In this document: in pieces, positions 42,954-52,349 of the stretch
Position numbering within the stretch: the stretch's first letter is position 1
How the letters are laid out: each line of letters opens with the position of its first letter
Assembly: GCF_006716425.1 (NCBI RefSeq)
Contig: NZ_VFOZ01000001.1
Coordinates: 4,898,001-4,962,000, forward strand
Length of the DNA stretch: 64,000 nucleotides
Source of the DNA: Actinoallomurus bryophytorum
GTDB lineage: Bacteria > Actinomycetota > Actinomycetes > Streptosporangiales > Streptosporangiaceae
Direction: 5' to 3'
Notes under the pieces: generated by a model
Told to the model about the DNA's origin: nothing
The model's input: the letters and a program-made list of their open reading frames with translations, nothing else
Databases searched by the model: none
Position numbers and translations under genes: made by a program

Positions 42954-45900
42954 TCACCTCCGTTGTCGTCGTTTTCGTGCGGGGAACTCGGCGGTACCGC
43001 CGGCACAGGTGGCCGTCCGCGGCGGCGTCACGCGGTCCGTCATGGAGGTCAGGCACTGCCGGGCCTCCGCCGCGCCCTCCCCGTTTCCGGTCCGCTCGCA
43101 GGCCGTCATCGCCTGGGCGAAGTACTCCCTCGCCGGGTCCCGCAGGGACAGCGCCCAGTGGATCCTCCCGAGCTGGAGCAGGCTCAGGCCCCGTCCCCAC
43201 TCGTCGCCGACGTCGGTCTGGATCTCCAGTGCGCCCAGTGCGTGGTGGCGGGCCTGCTCGTGTTCGCCGGCCTGGCCGTGGATGCGGGAGATGTTGTCGA
43301 GCGTGTCGGCGGTGCCGCGCCGGTCGCCGATCTCCTCGCGTACGGTGAGTGCCCGCCGAGCGTAGGAGCGTGCCTGGTCCAGGTCGCCGGTCCGTCGCAT
43401 CAGCCGTGCCATGGTGTTCAGGCAGTCGCCCTCGCCGTGCCGGTCGCCGATCTCGCGGCGCAGGGCCAGTGCCTCGGTGACGAGGTCCAGCGCGGAGCGG
43501 TAGCGCCGGTAGAACCGGTGGATCCGGGCCATGAGGTCCAGGACCTCGCCCTGGCCGTGCAGGTCGCCCGTCTCGCGCCGGATGCGCAGCGACTCCCGTG
43601 CGTTGGCCAAGGCCGTCTCCTGGTCGCCGAGCCGCCAGCGCGCGTGGGCGAGTGTGCACAGGCTCTCCGCCTCCCCACGCCGGTGGCCGATCTTCCGGTG
43701 CAGGGTCAGGGCCTGTTCGGCGAGGGCCACCGCGCGTTCGTTGCGGCCCAGCCGGCGGTGGCAGCGCGACAGGGTGTCCAGCGTCTCGGCCTGGCCGCGG
43801 CGGTCGCCGAGCTCGGTACGGATGCGCAGCGCCCGTTCGGCGTAGCCGAGTGCCTTCTCGCAGCGCCCGAGCAGGTAGTTGGTCCGCGCGAGGTTGTCCC
43901 ACGCGCCGCTCTCCGCGCCCCGGTCGCCGATCGTCTGCTGGATCTGGATCGCCTTGCGCGCGTGCCGGACGGCCTTCAGGTACGCCGCCTGGTAGCGGGA
44001 GACGGTCGCGAGCGCGTTGAGGGTACGGCCCTCGGCCGCGAGGTCGCCGATGCCGCGTTCGATGCGCAGCGCCGCCGTGAGCCGGTCCAGCGCGGTGGAG
44101 TAGCGGGCCGAGCCGCAGTGGATGAGCCCGATCGTGCGCAGAGTCTCCGCCTCGAAGTACGAGTCGCCGGCCGCCCGCTGGATGCCGAGGGCCAGGTCCA
44201 GGTCGCGCAGGGCGTCCTCGTGGTGGCCCAGGTGCCAGTGCACGCGCCCGATGAGCGCCAGTGACTCCGCCTCACCCGCCCGGTCGTCGATCTCCCGCTT
44301 GATGCGCAGAGCGTCCCGCGCGATCCGCAGCGCCTCGGAGTACCTGGCCTGCCTGCGGTTGATGTGGGCCAGAGTGAGCAGGTCGTCGCTCTCGCCGTAC
44401 CGGTCACCGGTGCGCCGGCAGATCGCGAGGGACTCCAGTGCGCAGGCACGCGCCCGGTCATAGCGCGCCGACCGGGAGAAGACGCGGGCGAGGACGTAGA
44501 GCGTGTGGCTGACCCCGCCGAGATCGCCGATCTCCCGCTGGATGGCCAGTGCCTCCTCCGCCCGTGCGCGTGCCTTGTCGTAGGAGCCCTGGTGCCAGAG
44601 GATCTGCGCCATCATCGCGGTGCTCTCCGCGATGCCGCGTCGGTCCCCCGTCTCCTGGCGGATCCACAGCGACTCCTCGACGTGCGCGGTGGCCTCGCGG
44701 TACTCCGCTCTGCGGATGTGGATCTGCGCCAGGACGTCCAGCGTCACCCCCTGCCCGGACCGGTCGCCGATGTCGCGCTGGCGGCGGAGCGCCGTCCTGG
44801 CGTTCTCCATCGCGCCCCGGTTGTCGCCGGTACGGCACTGGATCCGCGCGATGGTGCCGTGGCTCTCGCCGACGCCGAACCGGTCGCCGCTCTCGCCGCG
44901 GATGGCGAGCGCGGCACGCGCGTGGGCGAGGGCGGCGGCGTACTCGCCGGCGCTGCGCTCGATCTCGGCGAGGTTGTTCAGTGACTCGCTGAGCCCGTAC
45001 CGGTCTTTCATCTCTTTCTGCAGGTCGCGTGCGTGCTCGGCGTCGCGCCGTGCGTCGGCGTGCCGCCCGAGCCGGTGTTCGACCATGGCGATGGTGTTGA
45101 GCGCCGAGGCCACGCCGTACCTGTCGCCGATCCGCCGCCGGATCGCCAGGGCACGCTGCGCATGGCCGATCGCCTCGTCGTACTTTCCGGAGTCGTGCTG
45201 GATCGTGGCGATCGTCGCCAGTGACTCACCCTCCCGGTGCTCGTCGGAGATCTCCTGGCAGATCCGCAGCGCTTCGAAGGCGCTGCGGAGCGCGGCCGGG
45301 TAGTCGCCAAGCTTGCGCAGGATGTGCGCCCGGCTGCACAGGCTCATCGCCATCCCGGCGAGGTCGCCCACGTCCTCGCGGATGCGCAGGGCGTCTCCCG
45401 CGCAGCGGAGCGCGTCCGCCGAGCGGCCCAGCCGCCGGAGCACGCGGGACAGGGTGTCCAGCGCCTCTCCCTGCCCGCGGCGGTCGCCGATCCGTTCGCG
45501 TACGGCGAGCGCGCGCTCGGCGTACCGCAGCGCGGGGGCACAGCGGCCCAGCCGGCGCAGCGCGCGCGAGACCGTCTCCAGCGCGTCGGCCTCGCCGGGC
45601 ACGTTGGCGAGCGAACGGTGGATGCGCAGGGACTCGCGGGCATAGCCCAGCGCCACGCGGTAGCGCGACTGCCGCCAGTGGACCTGCGCGATCTTCTCCA
45701 GGCCCTCGGCGACGCCGTGCCGGTCGGCGGCCGCGAAGAATATCTTCAAGGCCTTGGTGCCGTGTTCGAGTGCCTTGTCGTAACGGCTGCGCGAGCGTTC
45801 GACCCGGGACATGGTGTTGAGCGCCCAGCCCGCCCGCAGGTGTTCGTCCAGCTCCGTGAAGATCTGGTACGCGGCCTGGGCGTCCTGTGATGCCTCGGCG

Positions 45901-47453
45901 TACCTTCCCAGGTCGCACCGTACGACGGCGAGATGGTCGAGCATCAGCGCCTCGGACCAGCGGTCACCGGCCGAACGCGCCGCCGCCAGGCCGAGCTCGT
46001 GGATCTCGATGTTGTCGCTGTTGTGCCTGCCGCGCCGCAGGAACGCGAACAGTGCGTCGGCCAGCCCCCAGGCCAGCGCCCATTCGCCCATCCGTGAGGC
46101 CTGCCGGGTCGTGGCGACCAGGCCGGCGCGTTCGGCGTCGAACCAGGCCAGGCACGCCTCGATGCCGCCCGCCGGGGCGAGCGCGGCCGGCACGTCGAGA
46201 GGGCTCGCCGGCTTCTCGCCCAGTGCCGCCGCGGCGGTGCGCGCGGAGGTCAGGTACCAGTTCTGCAGCCGCCGGATCGCCGCGTCGCTCTCTCCGCCGT
46301 CCTCGATGGCGAGCCGCTCACCGGCGTACTCCCTGAGCAGCTCGTGCAGTCGCAGGCGGCCGGGCGTGCGCTGCTCGACCAGGTGCTTGCGGACCAGCCG
46401 GTAGGCGAGCCGCCGTGCCGCCGGGACGGACAGGTCGAGCAGCGCGGCGACGCTCTCCACGCCGAAGTGCGGGCCCGGGATGAGGCTGAGCATCCGGAAG
46501 GCGCGGCGCTGCTGGAAGTCGAGGTTCTCGTAGGACACGGCGAAGGCGGAGCGGATCGCCAGGCTCGGGTCGCCGTCGATCTCCAGCGTGTCGAGCCTGG
46601 CGCCGGTCAGCTCCTCGACCAGCTCGGCCACCGAGCAGAAGGGCCCCGTCGCCAGCCCGGCGGCCGCGATCCTGATGGCCAGCGGCAGCCGCGCGCACGA
46701 CTCGGCCAGGTCGGCCGCGGCCTGCGGCTCGGCCTCACTGCGCTCGGCGCCGAGCAGATGCCTGGTGAGCTCACGTGAGTCCTCGAAGGAGAGCGGGTGG
46801 ACGGGCACCGAGATCGCGCCGTACCGGGCGACCAACCCCGCCAGGTGCGTGCGGCTGGTGACCACGACGAGGCAGCCCGCGCCCCCGGGCAGCAGCGGCG
46901 TGATCTGCTCGGCGCTCGCGGCGTTGTCGAGGACCACCAGGACCTTGCGGTCCGCGAGCAGGGACCGGTAGAGCGCGGCACGCGGCACCTCGTCGGCCGG
47001 AATGTCGACGGAGGCCATGCCGAGGCCCTGCAGTAGCCAGAACAGCATCCGGTTCGGCGGCAGCGCCCGCTGGGCCGAGGGGCCCTGCAGGTCGAGGAAG
47101 AGCTGGCCCCCGGGGAAGCTGCCCGCCGTCCGGTGCGCCCACTGGACGGCCAGTGAGGTCTTGCCGACCCCCGCCATGCCGTGGATCTCCACGACGGTGA
47201 CCGACGAGCGCGAGCCGGCCGAGCGCAGTGCGGCGTCCATCGCCGACAGCTCCGCCTCCCGGCCCACGAACGTGTCCGGCGCCATCGGCAGCTGCCAGAT
47301 CGGCGGCGCGATCCGTGGCGCGGCCTGATGGACCACCTTGACTCCGGCGATGAAGTCCCCCTGGGTCCTGACCGGACCGTGAAACCATGTGCCTCCTCGT
47401 TCCATCGCGTACCCGTCCCCGCCCGAACGCAGGTCTTCTTCGTCCCGCTTCAT
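42954..47453 (-). CDS. Giant NB-ARC STAND protein with long TPR array and N-terminal BASS-like motif
   Basis: A 1499-residue NLR-like protein. Residues ~22-44 contain TWFHGPVRTQGDFIAGVK, matching the C-terminus of the cyclase-like neighbour. The NB-ARC follows FVGREAELSAMD: Walker A EIHGMAGVGKTSLAVQWA (~90), VLVVLDNAASAEQITPLLPG (Walker B), VVTSRTHL and LPLAIRIAAAGL. A winged helix follows (VRKHLVEQRTPGRLRLHELL). The remaining ~1050 residues are about 26 TPR units of 40 residues with a strongly repeated IGDR-x-G core, visible as a 120-base period in DNA. ATG 47453 has GGGAG upstream. The array is the presumed ligand sensor. Confidence 0.88.
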   Translation of the reverse strand: MKRDEEDLRSGGDGYAMERGGTWFHGPVRTQGDFIAGVKVVHQAAPRIAPPIWQLPMAPDTFVGREAELSAMDAALRSAGSRSSVTVVEIHGMAGVGKTSLAVQWAHRTAGSFPGGQLFLDLQGPSAQRALPPNRMLFWLLQGLGMASVDIPADEVPRAALYRSLLADRKVLVVLDNAASAEQITPLLPGGAGCLVVVTSRTHLAGLVARYGAISVPVHPLSFEDSRELTRHLLGAERSEAEPQAAADLAESCARLPLAIRIAAAGLATGPFCSVAELVEELTGARLDTLEIDGDPSLAIRSAFAVSYENLDFQQRRAFRMLSLIPGPHFGVESVAALLDLSVPAARRLAYRLVRKHLVEQRTPGRLRLHELLREYAGERLAIEDGGESDAAIRRLQNWYLTSARTAAAALGEKPASPLDVPAALAPAGGIEACLAWFDAERAGLVATTRQASRMGEWALAWGLADALFAFLRRGRHNSDNIEIHELGLAAARSAGDRWSEALMLDHLAVVRCDLGRYAEASQDAQAAYQIFTELDEHLRAGWALNTMSRVERSRSRYDKALEHGTKALKIFFAAADRHGVAEGLEKIAQVHWRQSRYRVALGYARESLRIHRSLANVPGEADALETVSRALRRLGRCAPALRYAERALAVRERIGDRRGQGEALDTLSRVLRRLGRSADALRCAGDALRIREDVGDLAGMAMSLCSRAHILRKLGDYPAALRSAFEALRICQEISDEHREGESLATIATIQHDSGKYDEAIGHAQRALAIRRRIGDRYGVASALNTIAMVEHRLGRHADARRDAEHARDLQKEMKDRYGLSESLNNLAEIERSAGEYAAALAHARAALAIRGESGDRFGVGESHGTIARIQCRTGDNRGAMENARTALRRQRDIGDRSGQGVTLDVLAQIHIRRAEYREATAHVEESLWIRQETGDRRGIAESTAMMAQILWHQGSYDKARARAEEALAIQREIGDLGGVSHTLYVLARVFSRSARYDRARACALESLAICRRTGDRYGESDDLLTLAHINRRQARYSEALRIARDALRIKREIDDRAGEAESLALIGRVHWHLGHHEDALRDLDLALGIQRAAGDSYFEAETLRTIGLIHCGSARYSTALDRLTAALRIERGIGDLAAEGRTLNALATVSRYQAAYLKAVRHARKAIQIQQTIGDRGAESGAWDNLARTNYLLGRCEKALGYAERALRIRTELGDRRGQAETLDTLSRCHRRLGRNERAVALAEQALTLHRKIGHRRGEAESLCTLAHARWRLGDQETALANARESLRIRRETGDLHGQGEVLDLMARIHRFYRRYRSALDLVTEALALRREIGDRHGEGDCLNTMARLMRRTGDLDQARSYARRALTVREEIGDRRGTADTLDNISRIHGQAGEHEQARHHALGALEIQTDVGDEWGRGLSLLQLGRIHWALSLRDPAREYFAQAMTACERTGNGEGAAEARQCLTSMTDRVTPPRTATCAGGTAEFPARKRRQRR

Positions 47454-47742
47454 GGCCACTCCCGTCCGTGTGCCACTACTGCGACCGGAACAGGACAGAC
47501 CTCCGGCGCTGTGTCACTCGCCACGGAACCAAGTCGTGCGATGCGGTGGACTTGGTTGCGCCTCCGACAGGGCGCACCCCGCGCCGATGACGAGCTGGAA
47601 CTCCGACCCCCGTGTTCCGGTCCGATACAGGCAGGAGAACACGCATGAGTCCTCGAACCAGCGGGTGGCCCAATATCCGTACAAGGCCGTACACGCGTCT
47701 GCTCGGTCCGCGACCCGTTCGTCACCATGGGTGAGAGGGATC

Positions 47743-50700
47743 ATGACCGGCGAACCGCGATACGGAGCCGAGCCGCCCGATCCGTCAAGGATCGTCACCC
47801 GGCGTGACTTCGCGGGCGAGCTGACCCGATTACGGGAGCTGGCCGGGCTCACCGTACGCGACGTCGCCAAGGCGACGGGACTGCCCGTCGGCACCATGGG
47901 CGACTACTTCGCCGGCCGCCATCTGCCGCCGTTGAGACCTGCGCGGCTGCCCGGCATCCTGCGCGCCTGCGGGGTGACCGACTCTGAGTCCGTCGCGCGC
48001 TGGAGTGAGGCGCTGCGGCGCGTACGCCGCAGTCCCGGCCGGCGCACGGCGGAGACGCGTGCGCCGTACCTGGGGCTGGCGAGCTTCCAGCCGGAGGACG
48101 CCGAGTGGTTCTTCGGCCGCGACGCGCTGACCGCCACCCTGGTCGCGCGGGTGCTCGAAGGGCGGGCCGCCGACGGCATCCTCGCCGTGACCGGGCCCTC
48201 GGGCTCGGGAAAGTCGTCCCTGCTGCGGGCCGGGCTGATCCCCGCACTGCACGGGCCGTCGCTGCTCCTGACCCCGGGCGCGGACCCGCTCGGCGAGCTG
48301 GCGGCCAGGCTCGCGGACCTCGCCGGGCGTACGGACGAGGTGGTCGACGGGGTACGCGGCGACCCGGCGCGTGCCGCCGACCTCGCCGAGCAGGCGGTGT
48401 CCGCCTCGGCGACCGGCGAGGCCGGCGGGCGGCTCGTCGTCATCGTGGACCAGTTCGAGGAGGTGTTCACCGACGGCTGCACGGACACCGAGCGCGTCGC
48501 CTTCCTGACCGCGCTCCAGGCCGTCGCGCGGACGTCCGCCCTCGTCGTCATCGGGCTGCGCGCCGACTTCTACGCACGGGCGCTGCGCCACCGCGAGCTG
48601 GCCCGCATCCTGCAGACCGCGCAGGTGGTCGTGGGGCCGATGAGCGAGACCGAGCTCCGCCGGGCGATCGTGGGGCCGGCCCAGAAGGCCGGGCTGACGC
48701 TGGAGGACGGCCTCGCCGACCTCCTGCTCCAGGACCTTCGCGCGTCGGCCCACGACCAGGGGTCCGAGGCGGCCCATGACGCCGGCGCCCTGCCGCTGCT
48801 GTCACACGCGCTGCTGGCGACCTGGCTGCGCCGCCACCGGCGGGGGCTGACGATCGCCGACTACCAGGACAGCGGCGGCATCGCCGGAGCGGTGGCCCGC
48901 ACCGCCGAGTCGGCCTATGCCGGGCTGAGCTCCGCACAGCAGCGGATCGCCCGGCAGATCTTCCTGCGGCTGGTGCACATCGCCGATGACACCGGCGACA
49001 CGCGCCGCCGGGTCACGCTGGGCCAGCTGCCGCCGGGCGACGAGGTGATCGAGGTTCTCGACCACTTCATCGACCAGCGGCTCATCACCGTGGCCACCGA
49101 TGAGTTCGACCTCGTCCACGAGGCACTGCTGGCCGCCTGGCCGAGACTGCGCGCCTGGCTCGACGCCGATCGGGTCGGCCTGCGCACCCACCGCCGGCTG
49201 TCCTTCGCCGCCGAGGTGTGGCGCGAGTCCCGTCAGGATCCGAGCACCCTCCTGCGGACGGTGCGTCTCGCCGAGGCCGCCGAGTGGGCCGAGGACACGC
49301 GGCACGCCGCCGACCTCAACGCCCTGGAGCGGGAGTTCCTGGCGGCGAGCCTCGACCACGAACGCGCGGAGCAGCGGTCCGCCCGCAGCCGGAGCCGCCA
49401 CCGCCAGGAGCTGCTGGCCGTGCTGCTCGGGCTGTCCCTGGTGGCCAGCGTGCTCGCGGTCGTCGCGTTCCGCCAGCGCGTACACGCCGACGAGGAACGC
49501 GACGTGGCGATCTCCCGGCGGGTCGCGGTCGAGGCGGACAAGCTGCGCGCCAAGGACGTGGACCTGGCCGGGCAGCTCTCGCTGGCCGCCTACCGGGTCG
49601 CGCCGACGCGCGAGGCCCGGTCCAGCCTGCTGGAGTCCTCCTCGGGACCCTCGGTGACCCGGGTGCTCGGCTCGCCGGGCGTCCTGCAGACCGTCGCGTT
49701 CACCCGCGACGGGCATCGGATGGCCACCGGCGGCACCGACCGGACCGTACGCCTGTGGAACCTCGCCGACCGGAGCCGCCCCACCCCGGTCGGGCGCCCG
49801 CTGCAGGGGCCCGAGACCGTCTTCTCCGTGGCGTTCAGCCCTGACGGACGGCTGCTGGTCGGCGGAGGCGGCGGGGGCGTCGTACGCCTCTGGCGGCTCG
49901 ACGGCGACACCGTACGTGACGGTGGCCTGCTCGCCGGCGCCCGCGACACCGTGTACTCCGTGGCCTTCAGCCCGGACGGCCGTACCCTCGCCCTCGGCAG
50001 CGCGGACCGGACCGTCGGGCTCTGGGACCTGAGCGACCCGGCACGGCCCGTACCCCTCGGGCGGCGGCTCGCCGGGCCCGGCGGCGCCGTGCAGTCCGTC
50101 GCCTTCAGCCCGGACGGGCGCACCCTCGCGGCGGGATCGGCGGGTGGTTCTGTACGGCTGTGGCGGCTCGGCGCCCGTCCGCGTCCGCTCGGCGCCGCGC
50201 TCAAGGTCTCGGCCAAGTCGGTCTTCTCGGTGGCGTTCAGCCCGGACGGCCATACCCTCGCGGCCGGCGGCGCCGACGACACCGTACGGCTGTTGAACCT
50301 GACCGGCCGTCGTCCGGTGCCCCTCGGCAGGCCGTTCACCGGCCCCAAGGGCTGGGTCAACTCCGTCGCGTTCGCCCCTGGCGGCGCCACCCTGGCGGCG
50401 GCCGCCTCCGACGGCGAGCTGTGGATCTGGGACGTGGCCACCCACGCGCACGCCACCTCGCTGCCGCATCCGGGACCGGTGACCGCGGTGGTGTTCCTCG
50501 GCGCGGGGTCCCTGGCGACCAGCGCCGCCGACGGCGCCGCCCGGATCTGGGACCTGCCCGGACCGGTCGTCCAGGCGGAGAGCGGTGACATCTTCTCCAC
50601 CACCGTCAGCTCACGCGGCCACCTTCTGGCCACCGCCTCCTCCGTCGGCACCGCGCAGCTGTGGAGCTTGGCCGATCCGCGCCACCCCTTACCCCTCGGC

Positions 50701-51621
50701 CCGGCGATCCACGACGCGGTACGCGTCGGCCACGCCTCCGGCGCGAGCGGGCTCAGCCCGGACGGCAGGACGCTGGCGATCGGCGGCATCGAGGGGGGCT
50801 CCCAGCTGTGGAACGTCGCCGACCCCGCCCACCCCGCGCCGCTGCCGACGCGGCTGACCGGCCCGGCCGGGATCATCCAGGGATTCGCGTTCCGGCCGGA
50901 CGGCCGTCTCGTCGCCGCCGCCGGCAACGACAAGAAGGTGTGGCTCTGGGACATCAGCGACCCCCGCCATCCGGTCCGTACGGGACCGCCCCTGACCGGG
51001 CCCTCCAACTACGCCTACGCACCGGCCTTCAGCCCGGACGGCCGCACCCTCGCGGCCGGCAGCGCCGACTCCCACGTCTACCTGTGGGACGTCGCCGACC
51101 CGCGGCACCCGGCCCCGCTCGGGCGCCCGCTCACCGGCCACAGCCGTTACGTGTTCACGACCGCGTTCAGCCCCGACGGCCGGACGATGGCCACCGGGAG
51201 CGCGGACAACAAGGTGCTGCTGTGGGACGTCACCGACCGGCGCCACCCGCGCGCCCTCCCCGTGCAGCTGACCGGCCCCGACAACTACGTCTGGTCCGTC
51301 GTCTTCGACGGCACCGGCCGCCTCCTCGCGGCCACCGCGGGAGACGGGACCGCCTGGCTGTGGAACGTGAGCGACCCGCGCCACCCGCGGGCCCTCGCCA
51401 CCCTCAGCGGATCCGCCGACGCTCTCTACACGGACGTGTTCGACACCGGCAGGCCCATCCTCGTCACCGCGGGCGTCGGCGCGACCGTACACCTGTGGAA
51501 CACCGACGCCGGGCAGGCCGAGACCGAGCTCTGCGCGGTCGCCGGAACCCCGATCACCAGGGCCGAATGGCACCACTACCTGCCCGACCGCCCGTACCGC
51601 CCACCCTGCGGAACCCGCTGA
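47743..51621 (+). CDS. HTH-nSTAND-WD40 protein with transmembrane segment
   Basis: A 1292-residue multidomain protein. An Xre-like helix-turn-helix (LRELAGLTVRDVAKATGLP, ~28-46) is followed by a novel-STAND ATPase: FFGRDALTATLV, Walker A GPSGSGKSSLLRAG (~152) and Walker B VVIVDQFEEVF (~235). A single hydrophobic segment (ELLAVLLGLSLVASVLAVVAF, ~560) precedes about a dozen WD40 repeats with VAFSPDGRTLA and VRLWNL signatures to the C-terminus. ATG 47743 has AGAGG upstream. The predicted topology places the WD40 propeller outside or across the membrane from the ATPase. It is divergent from the NB-ARC/TPR gene. Confidence 0.88.
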   Translation: MTGEPRYGAEPPDPSRIVTRRDFAGELTRLRELAGLTVRDVAKATGLPVGTMGDYFAGRHLPPLRPARLPGILRACGVTDSESVARWSEALRRVRRSPGRRTAETRAPYLGLASFQPEDAEWFFGRDALTATLVARVLEGRAADGILAVTGPSGSGKSSLLRAGLIPALHGPSLLLTPGADPLGELAARLADLAGRTDEVVDGVRGDPARAADLAEQAVSASATGEAGGRLVVIVDQFEEVFTDGCTDTERVAFLTALQAVARTSALVVIGLRADFYARALRHRELARILQTAQVVVGPMSETELRRAIVGPAQKAGLTLEDGLADLLLQDLRASAHDQGSEAAHDAGALPLLSHALLATWLRRHRRGLTIADYQDSGGIAGAVARTAESAYAGLSSAQQRIARQIFLRLVHIADDTGDTRRRVTLGQLPPGDEVIEVLDHFIDQRLITVATDEFDLVHEALLAAWPRLRAWLDADRVGLRTHRRLSFAAEVWRESRQDPSTLLRTVRLAEAAEWAEDTRHAADLNALEREFLAASLDHERAEQRSARSRSRHRQELLAVLLGLSLVASVLAVVAFRQRVHADEERDVAISRRVAVEADKLRAKDVDLAGQLSLAAYRVAPTREARSSLLESSSGPSVTRVLGSPGVLQTVAFTRDGHRMATGGTDRTVRLWNLADRSRPTPVGRPLQGPETVFSVAFSPDGRLLVGGGGGGVVRLWRLDGDTVRDGGLLAGARDTVYSVAFSPDGRTLALGSADRTVGLWDLSDPARPVPLGRRLAGPGGAVQSVAFSPDGRTLAAGSAGGSVRLWRLGARPRPLGAALKVSAKSVFSVAFSPDGHTLAAGGADDTVRLLNLTGRRPVPLGRPFTGPKGWVNSVAFAPGGATLAAAASDGELWIWDVATHAHATSLPHPGPVTAVVFLGAGSLATSAADGAARIWDLPGPVVQAESGDIFSTTVSSRGHLLATASSVGTAQLWSLADPRHPLPLGPAIHDAVRVGHASGASGLSPDGRTLAIGGIEGGSQLWNVADPAHPAPLPTRLTGPAGIIQGFAFRPDGRLVAAAGNDKKVWLWDISDPRHPVRTGPPLTGPSNYAYAPAFSPDGRTLAAGSADSHVYLWDVADPRHPAPLGRPLTGHSRYVFTTAFSPDGRTMATGSADNKVLLWDVTDRRHPRALPVQLTGPDNYVWSVVFDGTGRLLAATAGDGTAWLWNVSDPRHPRALATLSGSADALYTDVFDTGRPILVTAGVGATVHLWNTDAGQAETELCAVAGTPITRAEWHHYLPDRPYRPPCGTR

Positions 51622-51631
51622 CCGCCGGGAC

Positions 51632-52294
51632 CTAACGCCGGCGCTCCGCGGCGAGCACCCACTCCAGCAGGGTGCGGGTGAACAGCTCGGGACGCTCGCG
51701 GTTCCAGACGTGCCCGACGCCAGCGATCACGCGGAGCTCCGCCCCGTCGATGCCGGCCGCCAGCTCCCGCGCGTCCGCGAGGTACGCGGTGTCCTTGGAC
51801 CCGCAGGTGACCAACGTGGGCGCGCCGACCTTCGGCGGGCAGCCGGACAGGTCCAGTCCGGCCAGCGCGAGGCACGACTGGAGCGTCACGGCCTTCCCCG
51901 CGCCCGTGCTCTCGCGCGTGAAGAAGCGTTCCGGCACGGCCCGCAGGGCCGCCCGCCGGACAGCCAGCCCGCGCGGCGCGCGCACGCCGCATCCGGACAG
52001 GAACAGGCTCGCCACCGCCGCCGGACGCTCGGCGGCGAACCTCAGCGCGACCCTGGCGCCGAGCGACACACCGCACAGGTGGACCGGGCCGGCCGCGGCC
52101 AGACCGGTCAGCTCGCGCACGGCGGTGTCGAAGGAGAAGGGCCCGGGAGTACGCCCGTATCCGGGCAGGTCCGGGGCGACCACGTGGAAGCGGTCGGCGA
52201 GCCGGGCGAACTGCGGATCCCACATGTCGTGGGCGAACCCCATCGCGTGCAGCAGCACCACGGTCGGCCCGTCGCCGGATTCCTCGACGTACAT
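51632..52294 (-). CDS. Alpha/beta-hydrolase
   Basis: A 220-residue alpha/beta-hydrolase-fold protein. It has the oxyanion motif LLHAMGFAHDMW, the nucleophile elbow CGVSLGARVAL (Ser), LVTCGSKDTAY (Asp) and GVGHVWNRERPE (His). ATG 52294 has AAAGGTGG upstream. It converges with the WD40 gene (10-base gap). The substrate is unknown; the overall form resembles 3-oxoadipate enol-lactonases and related small esterases. Confidence 0.83.
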   Translation of the reverse strand: MYVEESGDGPTVVLLHAMGFAHDMWDPQFARLADRFHVVAPDLPGYGRTPGPFSFDTAVRELTGLAAAGPVHLCGVSLGARVALRFAAERPAAVASLFLSGCGVRAPRGLAVRRAALRAVPERFFTRESTGAGKAVTLQSCLALAGLDLSGCPPKVGAPTLVTCGSKDTAYLADARELAAGIDGAELRVIAGVGHVWNRERPELFTRTLLEWVLAAERRR

Positions 52295-52349
52295 CGCAGC
52301 CGCCACCTTTCGGTCGCCGGTGCACAGAATCGCACAGATCTCGCGACGT

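Noticed and set aside
42954-46300. Regular ~120-base periodicity that could be taken for a CRISPR array
   Set aside because: Units are coding TPR repeats with codon-phase variation and no unique spacers; no cas genes are present.
42963-46336. Long plus-strand open frames opposite the TPR protein
   Set aside because: They are antisense shadows of the strongly repeated, GC-rich TPR gene and read as repetitive Arg/Ser/Ala sequence without motifs.
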